Positions 41,247 through 50,069 are shown, counted from the first letter of the stretch. The stretch: 64,000 nucleotides of DNA from Micromonospora sp. WMMD812 (GCF_027497215.1 NZ_CP114904.1:3928001-3992000); one strand, 5' to 3'. The notes: a model not told the origin generated them from the sequence alone. A program made the numbers and translations.

Positions 41247-43822
41247 CCACCATGATCATGAGCACTGTCGCCGGAAGCCGACTGGTGCTGGACCGCGCGC
41301 CACAGGCCCTGCTCGACGCGGTCGCCACGGACCCCGGGGCACCGCTCGCGCTCGCCGTGACCGGCCCGGGCGGCCACGGGCGCACCGCGTACCTCCAGGA
41401 ACTGGCCCGGATCTACCGGCGGGCCGGCGTCGCCGTGCGGGAGAACCCGCCGGAGTCGCCCGACCAGGTCGACCCGGAGACGGTCCTGCTGGTCGACGAC
41501 GCCCATCTGCTCGACGACGCCCGACTCGAAACCCTGCGCCGCCTCGTCGCCGGGCGGCGGCACCGCGTGGCCGTCGGCTACCGGCCGTGGCCGCGACCCG
41601 CCGGGCTGGTCGAGCTGGCCGACACCCTCCGGCGGGACGGGCAACTGGTCCTGCTCACCCCGTTCGCCCGGGAGCAGACGGCCGCCCACCTCGCCGCCGT
41701 ACCGGAGCTGGGCCGCCGCGCGGAGCTGCTCGACTTCGTGCACGGGCAGACCGCGGGCGTACCTCGCGACGTCGAACGCCTCGCCCGCGGGCTCCGCGGT
41801 GCGGAGCCCCGTCCCGGCGTACCGGCCGAACCGCCCCGGCAGGTCGTCCTCGAGTTCGGGCCGGACCTGGAGGACCTCACCCCCGACGTCCGGCGGCTGC
41901 TGCTCGCCGTCGCCGCCGGCGTACCGCTGCCGATGGAGCTGCTCGGCACGCTGCTCGGCCGCGACCCGGCCGACGTGGACGCGCTCGTCGCGGCGACCCG
42001 GGCGGCCGGCCTGCTCGGCGCGGACGGACGCCTCGCGCCACTGGTCCGCCGGGCCGTGGTCGCGCTCAGCCCGGCCACCGAACGGACCGCCGTGTGGCGC
42101 CGCCTCAGCGAGGTACAACTGGCCCGCGGCGGCCCGGTGCTGCCGCTGGTCCGCGCGCTGCTCACCGCCGGGGTAGCCGGCGACTGCCCGGCGGGGACGC
42201 TCGAGGCCGCCGCCGAGGAGGCGCTCGGCGCCGACCCGGCCCTCGCGGCGGAGCTCTTCGCTGCGGCCGCGGCCGCGGGCCGGCCGGTGGCCGCCCGCCA
42301 GGCGGTCGCCGCGGCACTCGCCGGCGATCTCGACGCCGCCCTCCGGCTCGCCGACCGATTGCTCGCCTCGGCGACGCCGACCGAGCGGGCGGAGGCGGCC
42401 CTGGTCGCCGCGACGGCACTCGCGCACCGCGGCCAGGTCGGCCGCAGCGTGGAGCTGTACCGGTGGTCGGGCGCCGCCCCGGCCACCGCGTTCGCCACCG
42501 TCGGCGCGCTCGCCGGCGGTGACCGGGCCGGCGCGACGGGTGGGCCCCGAGGCGACCGGGGCGGCCCGCCCACCCTGCACGCCAGCGCCGCCCAACTGAT
42601 GGCCGACGGCGTCGCGGAGAGCGTCGACGGGTCACCCACCGCCGCACTGTCCACCCTGGTGCAGGCCACGGCGCTGCTGGAACCGGACGGACGGGCGGTG
42701 CTCCTGCCGGACAGCCCGGCCGCGCTCGCCGCGCTCACCGCCGTGCACTGCGGTGAACTCGACATCGCCGACCGGGTGCTCGACCGCGCCCTCGCCAGCG
42801 GCATCGGCGGCCCGCTGATGGCCCGCCGGCATCGGCTGCTCCAGGCCTGGATCCTGCTGGTCCGGGGCCACACGGCCGTCGCCGCCGACCGGCTCGCCGC
42901 GGTCACCGCCGTCGGCCGGCCGCTCGAATCGCGGGACCTGCTCTTCGCCACCGCGCTGGAACTGGGAATCGCCCGGCGGAACAGCGACCTCGGCGCGCTC
43001 CAGCGCGGCTGGGGCCACGCGCTGGAAGCCGTGGTCCGCCACCCGGTGGACCTGTTCACCCTGCTGCCCCTCGGCGAGCTGGCCATCGCGGGCGCCCGCC
43101 TCGGCGACCTGGACCGGCTGGCGCCCTACCTGCGCGAGGCCCGGGCCCTGCTGGCCCGTCTCGGCGACCCACCACTGTGGAGCACACCCCTGCACTGGAG
43201 CGGGCTGCACGCGGCGATCCTCACCGAAGCACCCGCCGCCGCCGACGACCACGTAGCCGCGCTGCTCACCGCGGCGCCGCACAGCCGGTACGCCACCGTT
43301 GTCGCCGCGGCCGCCACCAGCTGGGTCGACGTCCTGCGCGGGGTGGTCGACCCGATCCGCGTCGAAGCGGCCGCCCGCGGCCTGCACGACGCCGGGCTCT
43401 GCTGGGACGGCGCCCGGCTCGCCGGGCAGGCCGCGATCCGCACCGCCGACCGGCGGGCCATGACCACCCTGCTGGACTGCGCCCGGATGCTCCAGGGCCG
43501 CCCCGCCGGGGCGAAGGGCGGTCAGCGTCCCACCGCCGGCGCCGACGGTCAGGTCGCGGACGCCCTCACCGCACCGGCCGCGCACCGGCTCAGCGACCGG
43601 GAACGTGAGGTCGCCGAACTGGTGCTGGCCGGGCTGACCTACCGGGAGATCGGCGACCGGCTCTTCATCTCGGCCAAGACCGTGGAGCACCACGTGGCAC
43701 GCATGCGCTCCCGCCTCAACTGCGCCAACCGCGCCGAACTGCTGGCCCTGCTGCGCACCATCGTGGCCGACCGGTCCGACACCGGGGCCGGCCAGCCGTG
43801 GCCCGAACGGCCGACCCGGTGA
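41243..43822 (+). CDS. ATPase-LuxR transcriptional regulator (IniR-like)
   Basis: The 859-residue protein is a large LuxR-type regulator: an N-terminal STAND-type ATPase, a helical repeat middle (TPR-like, LASATPTERAEAALVAATALAHRGQVG), and a C-terminal LuxR helix-turn-helix (LSDREREVAELVLAGLTYREIGDRLFISAKTVEHHVARM, about 783-821). The Walker A segment reads VTGPGGHGRTAYL with Arg in place of the usual Lys; Walker B is VLLVDDAHLLDD. In M. tuberculosis the regulator IniR, of the same general build, sits beside iniBAC and activates it in response to free trehalose. The divergent position here suggests the same role, but the signal is unknown. Its stop overlaps the kinase gene start (GTGA). Confidence 0.8.
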   Translation: MTTMIMSTVAGSRLVLDRAPQALLDAVATDPGAPLALAVTGPGGHGRTAYLQELARIYRRAGVAVRENPPESPDQVDPETVLLVDDAHLLDDARLETLRRLVAGRRHRVAVGYRPWPRPAGLVELADTLRRDGQLVLLTPFAREQTAAHLAAVPELGRRAELLDFVHGQTAGVPRDVERLARGLRGAEPRPGVPAEPPRQVVLEFGPDLEDLTPDVRRLLLAVAAGVPLPMELLGTLLGRDPADVDALVAATRAAGLLGADGRLAPLVRRAVVALSPATERTAVWRRLSEVQLARGGPVLPLVRALLTAGVAGDCPAGTLEAAAEEALGADPALAAELFAAAAAAGRPVAARQAVAAALAGDLDAALRLADRLLASATPTERAEAALVAATALAHRGQVGRSVELYRWSGAAPATAFATVGALAGGDRAGATGGPRGDRGGPPTLHASAAQLMADGVAESVDGSPTAALSTLVQATALLEPDGRAVLLPDSPAALAALTAVHCGELDIADRVLDRALASGIGGPLMARRHRLLQAWILLVRGHTAVAADRLAAVTAVGRPLESRDLLFATALELGIARRNSDLGALQRGWGHALEAVVRHPVDLFTLLPLGELAIAGARLGDLDRLAPYLREARALLARLGDPPLWSTPLHWSGLHAAILTEAPAAADDHVAALLTAAPHSRYATVVAAAATSWVDVLRGVVDPIRVEAAARGLHDAGLCWDGARLAGQAAIRTADRRAMTTLLDCARMLQGRPAGAKGGQRPTAGADGQVADALTAPAAHRLSDREREVAELVLAGLTYREIGDRLFISAKTVEHHVARMRSRLNCANRAELLALLRTIVADRSDTGAGQPWPERPTR

Positions 43823-45840
43823 GCGGGCACGGGGCGGCGTCGACCGGTCAGCACCTCCGGCGACAGTTCGTCGCCACGGCGGTCGTCCTGGTCGCGCTCT
43901 GGTCGTACGCCGCCTACCTGACCGGCCGCGACGCGGCCGACCTGCTCCGCATCCGGGCCCTGGCGGAGACCCTCGGCCAACCCACCGACCGGCTGATCCT
44001 CGACCTCCAGACCGAGCGGCGCCTCACCGCCGGCACCATCGCCAACACCCCCCGGGCGCGGGCCGCGCTCGCCGGCGCCCGCGACGGCACCGACCGGACC
44101 GTGACCACCCTGCGCGACACCGCCGCCGGCACCGACCTGCGGCTGCTCACCGCCGGCGCCGTCCGTGACCGCGCCGACCAGCTGCTCCGCCACCTCGACG
44201 GGCTCCCCGGGCTACGAGCCGAGGCGGACGCCGGCCGCGCCGAGGCCGTCGCCGGCTACGACCGTCTGATCGACACCGCCTTCGCGGTGTACGGACCCGA
44301 GTGGGGCGCCCGGGAGACCAACCTGGCGGCCGAGACCCGGGCCGTCGTCGCGCTCGCCCGCTCCCGGGAACTGCTCGCCCGGGAGGACACCCTGCTCACC
44401 ACCGCGCTGACCAACGGCCGAATCACCGCCGACGACCGGCGCCGGCTCACCGAACTGATCAGCAACCAGCGGTACGCCGGCGCCGAGGCGGTCACCGGGC
44501 TGCCCGCCGCCGACCAGGCGGCCTACCGGACCCTGCTGGAGGGACCCCGGTTCGCCGAGCTGCTGTCCCTCGAGGATCAGCTGCTGCGCCCCGGCGACGA
44601 CCGGCCGGCGTTCGGCGTGGACAGCTGGCGCCCGGCGGCCGACTCCGCCCTGGCCGGCCTGCACGAGCTGGTCCGATCCACGGCCCGCCGCAGCGTCGAA
44701 CGCGCCACACCCGGCGCCGCCCTCGTGGTCACCCGCACCGGCGCGGTCCTGGGGCTCGGCCTCATCGCGGTGCTCGCCCTGCTGGTCGCCGGCACCGGCA
44801 CCGTCCGCCGGCTCTCCGCCGGAACGCGCGCGCCGAGCCAGAATCCACCGATCGCCGACGGCACGACCGCCTCGGGTCCCCTCCCGGCGGCCACCGCTGC
44901 TCCACCACAGCTGCCGGTCCACACCGAGCCAGCCGCCCCACCGGCGGGCACGGGCCACGTACCGGCCGGGAACCAGCCCGGCCCCGGACCGGCCACCCGA
45001 GATCTCTTCCTCCGCGTCACGCAACGCAACCAGGCGCTGCTACGCGAGCAGTTCACGCTGCTCGACGCGATGGAGCGACGGGAGCACAACGCGGAGGACA
45101 CGGCCGACCTGTTCCAGCTCGATCATCTCGCCACCCGCCTGCGACGTAACGTCGAGAAGCTGGTCACGCTCGCCGGCGCCCGGCCCGCCCGGCGCTGGCG
45201 CCGGCCCGTACCCCTGCTCGACGTGGTGCGGGGCGCCGTCGCCGAGGTCGCCGACTACCAGCGGGTGCTGGTCGCACCGCAGTGGCCCTGGTCACTCGCC
45301 GGCCCCGCGGTCACCGACGTCACCCACCTGCTCGCCGAACTCGTCGAGAACGCGCTGGCGTACTCGCCGGCCAGCACCACCGTGCGGCTGGGCGGCGAGG
45401 AGAGGCCCACCGGCTGCGCCGTCGAGGTCACCGACGACGGGCCCGGCCTCGACCCCGCCACCCTCGCCGAAGCGAACCGCCTCCTGGCCGATCCGCCACC
45501 GACGGGTCCACCGAACGGCCGCACCGGGCTGTACGCTGCTGCCCTGCTCGCCGCTCGCTGCGGCGCCCGGGTCTCGTTGCACCCCGGGCCGCGCGGCGGA
45601 ACGGCGGCGGTCGTGCTGCTCCCTCCCACCCTGGTCACCCAGACCGGGCCCGACGGCGCAGCGACCGGGCCGGGTGGCCCCCGGCCCGGCCCGGCGGTGG
45701 GAACGACGTCCGGATCCGGCGTCGCCGGCGACCTGCCGGTGCGGACCCGGCAACCCGGGTCGGTGCGGCCCGGGCCAGGCACGGCGGGGTCCGACACGGT
45801 CGAGATACCGGTCTCGAGAGCAGCGAGAGGACACAGATGA
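43819..45840 (+). CDS. cvnA: Nitrate/nitrite-sensing-type histidine kinase (conservon CvnA)
   Basis: The 673-residue membrane kinase has a first helix (FVATAVVLVALWSYAAYLTG), an extracytoplasmic NIT-type domain (LILDLQTERRLTAGTIAN), a second helix (VLGLGLIAVLALLVAGTG, about 310-328) and a Pro-rich linker. The kinase core follows: LDHLATRLRRNVEKL (H-like box, about 432-446), HLLAELVENALAYSP (N box), VTDDGPGLD (G1) and GRTGLYAAALLAARCG (G2). It matches CvnA of actinobacterial conservons, whose sister genes cvnB and cvnC follow. Start GTG 43819 overlaps the regulator gene stop. A second start at 43798 is possible. Confidence 0.88.
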   Translation: MSGHGAASTGQHLRRQFVATAVVLVALWSYAAYLTGRDAADLLRIRALAETLGQPTDRLILDLQTERRLTAGTIANTPRARAALAGARDGTDRTVTTLRDTAAGTDLRLLTAGAVRDRADQLLRHLDGLPGLRAEADAGRAEAVAGYDRLIDTAFAVYGPEWGARETNLAAETRAVVALARSRELLAREDTLLTTALTNGRITADDRRRLTELISNQRYAGAEAVTGLPAADQAAYRTLLEGPRFAELLSLEDQLLRPGDDRPAFGVDSWRPAADSALAGLHELVRSTARRSVERATPGAALVVTRTGAVLGLGLIAVLALLVAGTGTVRRLSAGTRAPSQNPPIADGTTASGPLPAATAAPPQLPVHTEPAAPPAGTGHVPAGNQPGPGPATRDLFLRVTQRNQALLREQFTLLDAMERREHNAEDTADLFQLDHLATRLRRNVEKLVTLAGARPARRWRRPVPLLDVVRGAVAEVADYQRVLVAPQWPWSLAGPAVTDVTHLLAELVENALAYSPASTTVRLGGEERPTGCAVEVTDDGPGLDPATLAEANRLLADPPPTGPPNGRTGLYAAALLAARCGARVSLHPGPRGGTAAVVLLPPTLVTQTGPDGAATGPGGPRPGPAVGTTSGSGVAGDLPVRTRQPGSVRPGPGTAGSDTVEIPVSRAARGHR

Positions 45841-46295
45841 CGCATTCAGTGGTCACCGCCGACGGCCTGACCGACGGCCTGACCGATGCCCTGAACGACC
45901 TGGTCGACCGGGTGCACGGGGCCGAGTTCGCGGTGGTGCTGTCCCCCGACGGGCTGCTGCTCGGCGCAAGCCGCAACGTCGACGACGACCTGGCCGAACA
46001 GCTTTCCAGCCTGGTCGCCGGCCTGGAGGCGCTCGGCATGGCCGCCACCCGGGTGTGCGTCGGCGGAGGGCTGCGCCAGGTCGTCGTGCAGATGGCGCGC
46101 GCCTTCCTCTTCGTCGCCACGACCCGCAACGGGGCGATCCTCACCGTGCGGATCGGCGGCGACGCCGAGGTCGGCGACATGGCGTACGAGGTGGCGCTCT
46201 TCGTCGGCCAGGCCGAGCGGCACCTGCCGGTGTACCTCGAACCGGCCCCGACTGCGACGGGCGGGGAGATCGGTGCAGCCCACCGGCGGAGCTGA
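45837..46295 (+). CDS. cvnB: Roadblock/LC7 domain protein (conservon CvnB)
   Basis: The 152-residue protein has a single roadblock/LC7 fold: ALNDLVDRVHGAEFAVVLSPDGLLLGASRNVDDD, AEQLSSLVAGLEALGMAAT and VRIGGDAEVGDMAYEVALFVGQ. In conservons CvnB acts as a regulator of the small GTPase CvnD. Here it is translated with the kinase gene (ATGA overlap, 45837-45840) and overlaps the DUF742 gene by 23 bases. No cvnD gene follows, so its GTPase partner is either encoded elsewhere or replaced by another nucleotide-binding protein of this operon. Confidence 0.88.
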   Translation: MTHSVVTADGLTDGLTDALNDLVDRVHGAEFAVVLSPDGLLLGASRNVDDDLAEQLSSLVAGLEALGMAATRVCVGGGLRQVVVQMARAFLFVATTRNGAILTVRIGGDAEVGDMAYEVALFVGQAERHLPVYLEPAPTATGGEIGAAHRRS

Positions 46296-46653
46296 CGAAG
46301 CGTGGTACGACGACGACGCCGGGCCGGTGGTCCGGCCGTACGCCGTGACCGGTGGGCGCAGCGCCCCCGACCGTGGCCGGTTCGACCTGATCACTCTGGT
46401 CGTGACCCGAGGCACGGTGGCATCGACCGCGCAGCTCTTCCCGGAGCAGGCCGCGATCGTCGAGATGTGCCGGCAGCCGCTCTCGGTGGCCGAGGTCGGC
46501 GCCGAACTGGACCTGCCGGTGGGCACCGTCCGGGTGCTCCTCGGCGACCTGCTCGACGCCGGGCTGATCGAGACGCACGAACCGCCGACACTCTCCGAGC
46601 TGCCGTCCGAGGAACTGCTCAGGGAACTGCTCGCCGGACTGCGCGCGCTGTGA
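46273..46653 (+). CDS. cvnC: DUF742 protein (conservon CvnC)
   Basis: The 126-residue protein is a DUF742 winged-helix-like domain. It has VVRPYAVTGGRSAP near the N-terminus, FDLITLVVTRG, and CRQPLSVAEVGAELDLPVGTVRVLLGDLLDAGLI as the helix-turn-helix part. This family is the third member of conservons and accompanies CvnB. GGGGAGATCG precedes the GTG at 46273. The gene is followed 57 bases later by an exported protein gene, in the place where a cvnD GTPase gene would be expected. Confidence 0.88.
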   Translation: MQPTGGADEAWYDDDAGPVVRPYAVTGGRSAPDRGRFDLITLVVTRGTVASTAQLFPEQAAIVEMCRQPLSVAEVGAELDLPVGTVRVLLGDLLDAGLIETHEPPTLSELPSEELLRELLAGLRAL

Positions 46654-46709
46654 GCGGGCGACCGACCGCGGTGGCGCGTCGGTGGAAGATCTGAGAGGGG
46701 AACCAGGTA

Positions 46710-47438
46710 GTGCCGGCATCACCGCCGCAACCACGTAGGACCGTGGCGATCATCCTGCTCGACCGATTCGTGGCCCTCGTCGGGGCCGCCCGGCGTGCGC
46801 TCACCGGACAGGGTGGCGGGTCGGCGGTCGTCCGGGTCGCCGCCCTCGCGTCGCTCGCGGTGCTGGTCGCCACGGCGGTCCCCGTCGTCCTGGTGCTGCG
46901 GACGCCGGAGCGCCTGGCCCCGGTGGCGCTGGACCCGCCGCCCGAGCCCGCGATGCCGGAGACCACCGAGCACGGGACACCCGGCGCGGAAGCCAGACCG
47001 GCCACGTCCACCCGGCCGACGCCCAGCCAGTCCACCAGTGCCGCCGCCCCGACCACCGCACCGCCGCCCACCACCGACGGGCCGGCGCGCACCACCGCCG
47101 CCGCCCCGGTGCCGCTGCGCGCCGACTTCGCCATCGCGGACAGCGCACTGCTCAGCTACGGCGCGGCCGTCACCATCGGCAACCCCGGCCCCGCCGGGGC
47201 GCCGGACTGGAAACTGGTGATCACGCTGCCCCGGGAGTCACTCGACGTCACCGGGGTGACCGGGGCCCGCGCCAGCCGCGACGGCGCGACCTGGACCTTC
47301 GTGCCGGACGGGCCGGCCGGCCAGGTCCCCGGCCGGGGCTCGGTCCGGGTCACCTTCCGGGTGGCGGGCGCGCCCATCAGCGCCACCCCGACCGCGTGCA
47401 CGATCGACGGCGCCGCCTGCGCCGGCCTGCCCGACTGA
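46710..47438 (+). CDS. Membrane-anchored protein with CBM2-like domain
   Basis: The 242-residue protein has a short cytoplasmic part with an N-terminal hydrophobic IILLDRFVALVGAARR, a membrane helix (VAALASLAVLVATAVPVVLVL, about 42-62) and a Thr/Pro/Ala linker. The C-terminal beta sandwich resembles family 2 carbohydrate-binding modules (YGAAVTIGNPG, DWKLVITLPRE, GSVRVTFRVAGAP) with two cysteines near the end. The start is GTG 46710 after GAGAGGGGAACC. As last gene of the conservon-type run it could be the surface sensor or target of the system, perhaps contacting the cell wall. Binding to cellulose is not implied. Confidence 0.75.
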   Translation: MPASPPQPRRTVAIILLDRFVALVGAARRALTGQGGGSAVVRVAALASLAVLVATAVPVVLVLRTPERLAPVALDPPPEPAMPETTEHGTPGAEARPATSTRPTPSQSTSAAAPTTAPPPTTDGPARTTAAAPVPLRADFAIADSALLSYGAAVTIGNPGPAGAPDWKLVITLPRESLDVTGVTGARASRDGATWTFVPDGPAGQVPGRGSVRVTFRVAGAPISATPTACTIDGAACAGLPD

Positions 47439-47469
47439 CCATCGGCGCGGCCGGCCTCCCTCCAGAGGA

Positions 47470-47850
47470 TCAGTCGCGCCTGGCCGAGGGCACCGCGCAG
47501 GCCGCGGTGCCGCCGGGCAGGCGGTGCCGGTTGCGGGCCACCCAGCGGTACGCCGGCCAGGCCGCCGCGCGCACCGGCGGGAACCGCAGCCCGGCGCCCG
47601 CTACCCGCCAGACCGGCCCGCTGGCGGCCAGCAGCCGGGCGATGGCGTCCGGCCCGGCGGCCCGTACGCCGTCGGCGCCCACCCACTGCACGGCCTGCTC
47701 GCACTCGGCCTCGGTCAGCCCCAGGGCGGCGAGGTCGGCGAACTGCCACGGCACCACCCGCGCGGCGGTGGGGATGTGCCGCTCGATGAACTCCGCGCAG
47801 CGGGTGCAGAACGCGCAGTCCCCGTCGTAGACGAACGTCGACCTGTCCAT
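47470..47850 (-). CDS. DCC-family (DUF393) thiol oxidoreductase-like protein
   Basis: The 126-residue product has the family signature TFVYDGDCAFCTRCAEFIE at the N-terminus, with the CxxC-type cysteines after DGDC (DCxxCxxC here), then PWQFADLAALGLT and LRFPPVRAAAWPAYRWVARNRH. The family is thought to have a thioredoxin-like fold. GGAGGATGGGG precedes ATG 47850. It is divergent from the intein-bearing radical SAM gene, with only 91 bases between the starts. Confidence 0.88.
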   Translation of the reverse strand: MDRSTFVYDGDCAFCTRCAEFIERHIPTAARVVPWQFADLAALGLTEAECEQAVQWVGADGVRAAGPDAIARLLAASGPVWRVAGAGLRFPPVRAAAWPAYRWVARNRHRLPGGTAACAVPSARRD

Positions 47851-47941
47851 GCCCCCATCCTCCACCCACCGAGCTGCGACCGGGTGTCGAGGTGGCGCGC
47901 GTCGCTTGCATCCGGCTCGTACGTGTGTTCGAATGATGGCC

Positions 47942-50008
47942 ATGCGCTGGGACAACCTCACCGCTCCCCCGGTCGAGGGAGTTCCCGAGCGGGCAGCGCC
48001 AGCGACGCCACCCCTGCCGCTGGCGCTGCCCGGCGCGACCGTCCGCACCTTCGACACCCCGGGCTTCGCCGGCATGACGTTCTACGAGGTGCAGGCCAAG
48101 TCGATCATCAACCGGGTGCCGGGCGCCTCCCGCGTCCCCTTCGAGTGGACGATCAACCCCTACCGGGGATGCAGCCATGCGTGTGTGTACTGCGTGGGCG
48201 GCGACACCCCCGTTCTCATGGCCGACGGTCGGACCAAGCAGATCCGAGACCTGGAGATCGGCGACCGGATCTACGGCACCGAGCGCCGGGGCGCCTATCG
48301 CCGCTACGTGGTCACGACCGTGCTGGCCAAGTGGTCGACGGTCAAGCCCGCCTACCGTGTCACGCTCGCCGACGGGACCACGCTGGTGGCGAGCGGCGAC
48401 CACCGCTTCCTCTCCGACCGCGGCTGGAAGTACGTGACGGGTGCCATGCAGGGTCCAGGACAGCGTCCCTACCTGACCACCAACAACCGGTTGATCGGCA
48501 CCGGCCGCTTCGCCGACGGGCCGAAGGACTCGCCCGACTACCGCCGGGGTTACCTGTGCGGCATGGTCCGGGGCGACGCCAACCTGGCGAGCTACCACTA
48601 CGCCACCGGCTCGGTGCACCGTTTTCGCCTCGCCCTCGCCGACGACGAGGCGCTCTTCCGCAGCGAGCGTTACCTGGCCGACGCCGGCATCGAGACGACG
48701 CGCTTCGCCTTCGCGCCAGCCACGACCCGCCGCCGCGCCATCTCGGCGATTCGCACCTCTCGACTGGCGCACATCGAGGCGATCACCGACCTGATCCGGT
48801 GGCCGTCCGAGCCCAGTGATGACTGGCGGCGTGGCTTCCTCGCGGGCATCTTCGACGCGGAGGGCAGTTGCAGCCGGGGTGTCTTTCGCATCAGTAACGG
48901 CGACGAGGAGATCCTCGACCAGGTGCGGCGGTGCCTGGCCCACTTCGGCTTCCGGTCCGTCCTCGAGGATCCACGGCCGTCGAACGGGGTGCGGAACGTC
49001 CGGCTGACCGGCGGTCTCGCCGAGCGCCTGCGCTTCTTCCACCTGACCGACCCGGCCATCACCCGCAAGCGCTCCATCGAAGGCGCGGCTCTGAAGTGCC
49101 AGGCGCAGCTGCGGGTGACCGCGATCGAGCCGTCGGGCCTGGAGCTGCCGCTCTGGGACATCACCACCGGCACCGGCGACTTCATCGCCGACGGCGTGGT
49201 CAGCCACAACTGCTTTGCCCGCAACACGCACACCTACCTCGATCTCGACGCGGGGGCGGACTTCGACCGGAAGGTGATCGTCAAGGTCAACGCGGGCGAT
49301 TTGGTCCGCCGGGAGCTGGCCGCGCCGCGCTGGCGCGGAGCGCACATCGCGATGGGCACGAACGTCGACTGCTACCAGCGGGCCGAGGGGCGCTACCAGC
49401 TCATGCCGCAGATCATCGGAGCGCTGCGCGACTTCGCCAACCCGTTCTCCATCCTCACCAAGGGCACGCTGATCCTGCGCGACCTGCCGCTGCTGCGTCA
49501 GGCCGCCGAAGTCACCCGGGTCGGTGTCTCCTACTCGGTGGGTTTCGTCGACGAGCGGCTCTGGCGCGCCGTCGAGCCGGGCACCCCGAGCCCGCGGCGG
49601 CGGCTCGACGCGGTCCGGGCGCTCACCGACGCCGGCTTCCCGGTCGGTGTGTTGATGGCGCCGATCCTGCCGGGCCTCAGCGACAGCGACGAGTCGATCG
49701 ACGCCACCGTCGCGGCGATCGCGGCCGCCGGAGCGACCAGTGTGACGCCGATCCCCCTGCACCTGCGCCCCGGCGCCCGCGAGTGGTACGCGCACTGGCT
49801 GGCCCGGGAGTTTCCGCACCTCGTGCCCCGCTACCGCGAGCTCTACCGCGCGGGCTCCTACGCACCGCAGGCCTACCAGCGGGAACTGACCGCGCGGGTG
49901 CGGATCGCGGCCCGACGGCACGGCCTGCACCGCGCCGAGTCCGGCGAGAACCGGAGCCTGCCGGAGCCGCCGCCACCCCCGGCCGCCGAACAGCTGACCC
50001 TGCTCTGA
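47942..50008 (+). CDS. Rv2578c-type radical SAM protein containing an intein
   Basis: The precursor of 688 residues splices to a radical SAM protein of about 348. The host part matches Rv2578c/SplB-like actinobacterial enzymes: MRWDNLT at the start, INPYRGCSHACVY at residues 71-83, then after the intein CFARNTHTYLDLD, VKVNAGDLVRREL, IAMGTNVDCYQRAEG and VLMAPILPGLSD. The iron-sulphur motif CxxxCxxC (CSHACVY-C) is split by the intein so that the third Cys comes from residue 1 of the C-terminal part. No activity is known for the Rv2578c group; a DNA photoproduct-lyase-like role is only an analogy. ATG 47942 is chosen, with ATG 47933 and 47936 just upstream. Confidence 0.9.
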   Translation: MRWDNLTAPPVEGVPERAAPATPPLPLALPGATVRTFDTPGFAGMTFYEVQAKSIINRVPGASRVPFEWTINPYRGCSHACVYCVGGDTPVLMADGRTKQIRDLEIGDRIYGTERRGAYRRYVVTTVLAKWSTVKPAYRVTLADGTTLVASGDHRFLSDRGWKYVTGAMQGPGQRPYLTTNNRLIGTGRFADGPKDSPDYRRGYLCGMVRGDANLASYHYATGSVHRFRLALADDEALFRSERYLADAGIETTRFAFAPATTRRRAISAIRTSRLAHIEAITDLIRWPSEPSDDWRRGFLAGIFDAEGSCSRGVFRISNGDEEILDQVRRCLAHFGFRSVLEDPRPSNGVRNVRLTGGLAERLRFFHLTDPAITRKRSIEGAALKCQAQLRVTAIEPSGLELPLWDITTGTGDFIADGVVSHNCFARNTHTYLDLDAGADFDRKVIVKVNAGDLVRRELAAPRWRGAHIAMGTNVDCYQRAEGRYQLMPQIIGALRDFANPFSILTKGTLILRDLPLLRQAAEVTRVGVSYSVGFVDERLWRAVEPGTPSPRRRLDAVRALTDAGFPVGVLMAPILPGLSDSDESIDATVAAIAAAGATSVTPIPLHLRPGAREWYAHWLAREFPHLVPRYRELYRAGSYAPQAYQRELTARVRIAARRHGLHRAESGENRSLPEPPPPPAAEQLTLL
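48191..49210 (+). other. Intein (340 residues) with LAGLIDADG homing endonuclease
   Basis: The protein intron runs from Cys-84 (CVGGDTPVLMADG, block A) to Asn-423 (GVVSHN, block G) of the precursor and is followed by the +1 Cys. Block B has ASGDHRFL with the conserved His (Ser replaces the usual Thr), and block F reads LWDITTGTGDFIADG. The endonuclease domain has two dodecapeptide motifs, YLCGMVRGDA (about residue 202) and FLAGIFDAEG (about 297). The first keeps Asp and the second ends DAEG, so cleavage ability is plausible. All splice residues (Cys1, His-Asn, Cys+1) are present. Codon use is like that of the host gene. Confidence 0.92.
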
Positions 50009-50069
50009 CGGGGCTGCCTGATCGACCAGCCAGCGGCCGGGCGCGCCGCGCCGGAGTTACAGTCGCCGG

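Noticed and set aside
46710..47438. CBM2-like protein as a cellulase
   Set aside because: No glycoside hydrolase domain is present; it is anchored by one helix and only the sandwich fold resembles CBM2.
47156..49930. A 924-codon minus-strand frame across the radical SAM/intein gene
   Set aside because: The plus strand has unmistakable radical SAM and intein motifs; the minus frame has none.
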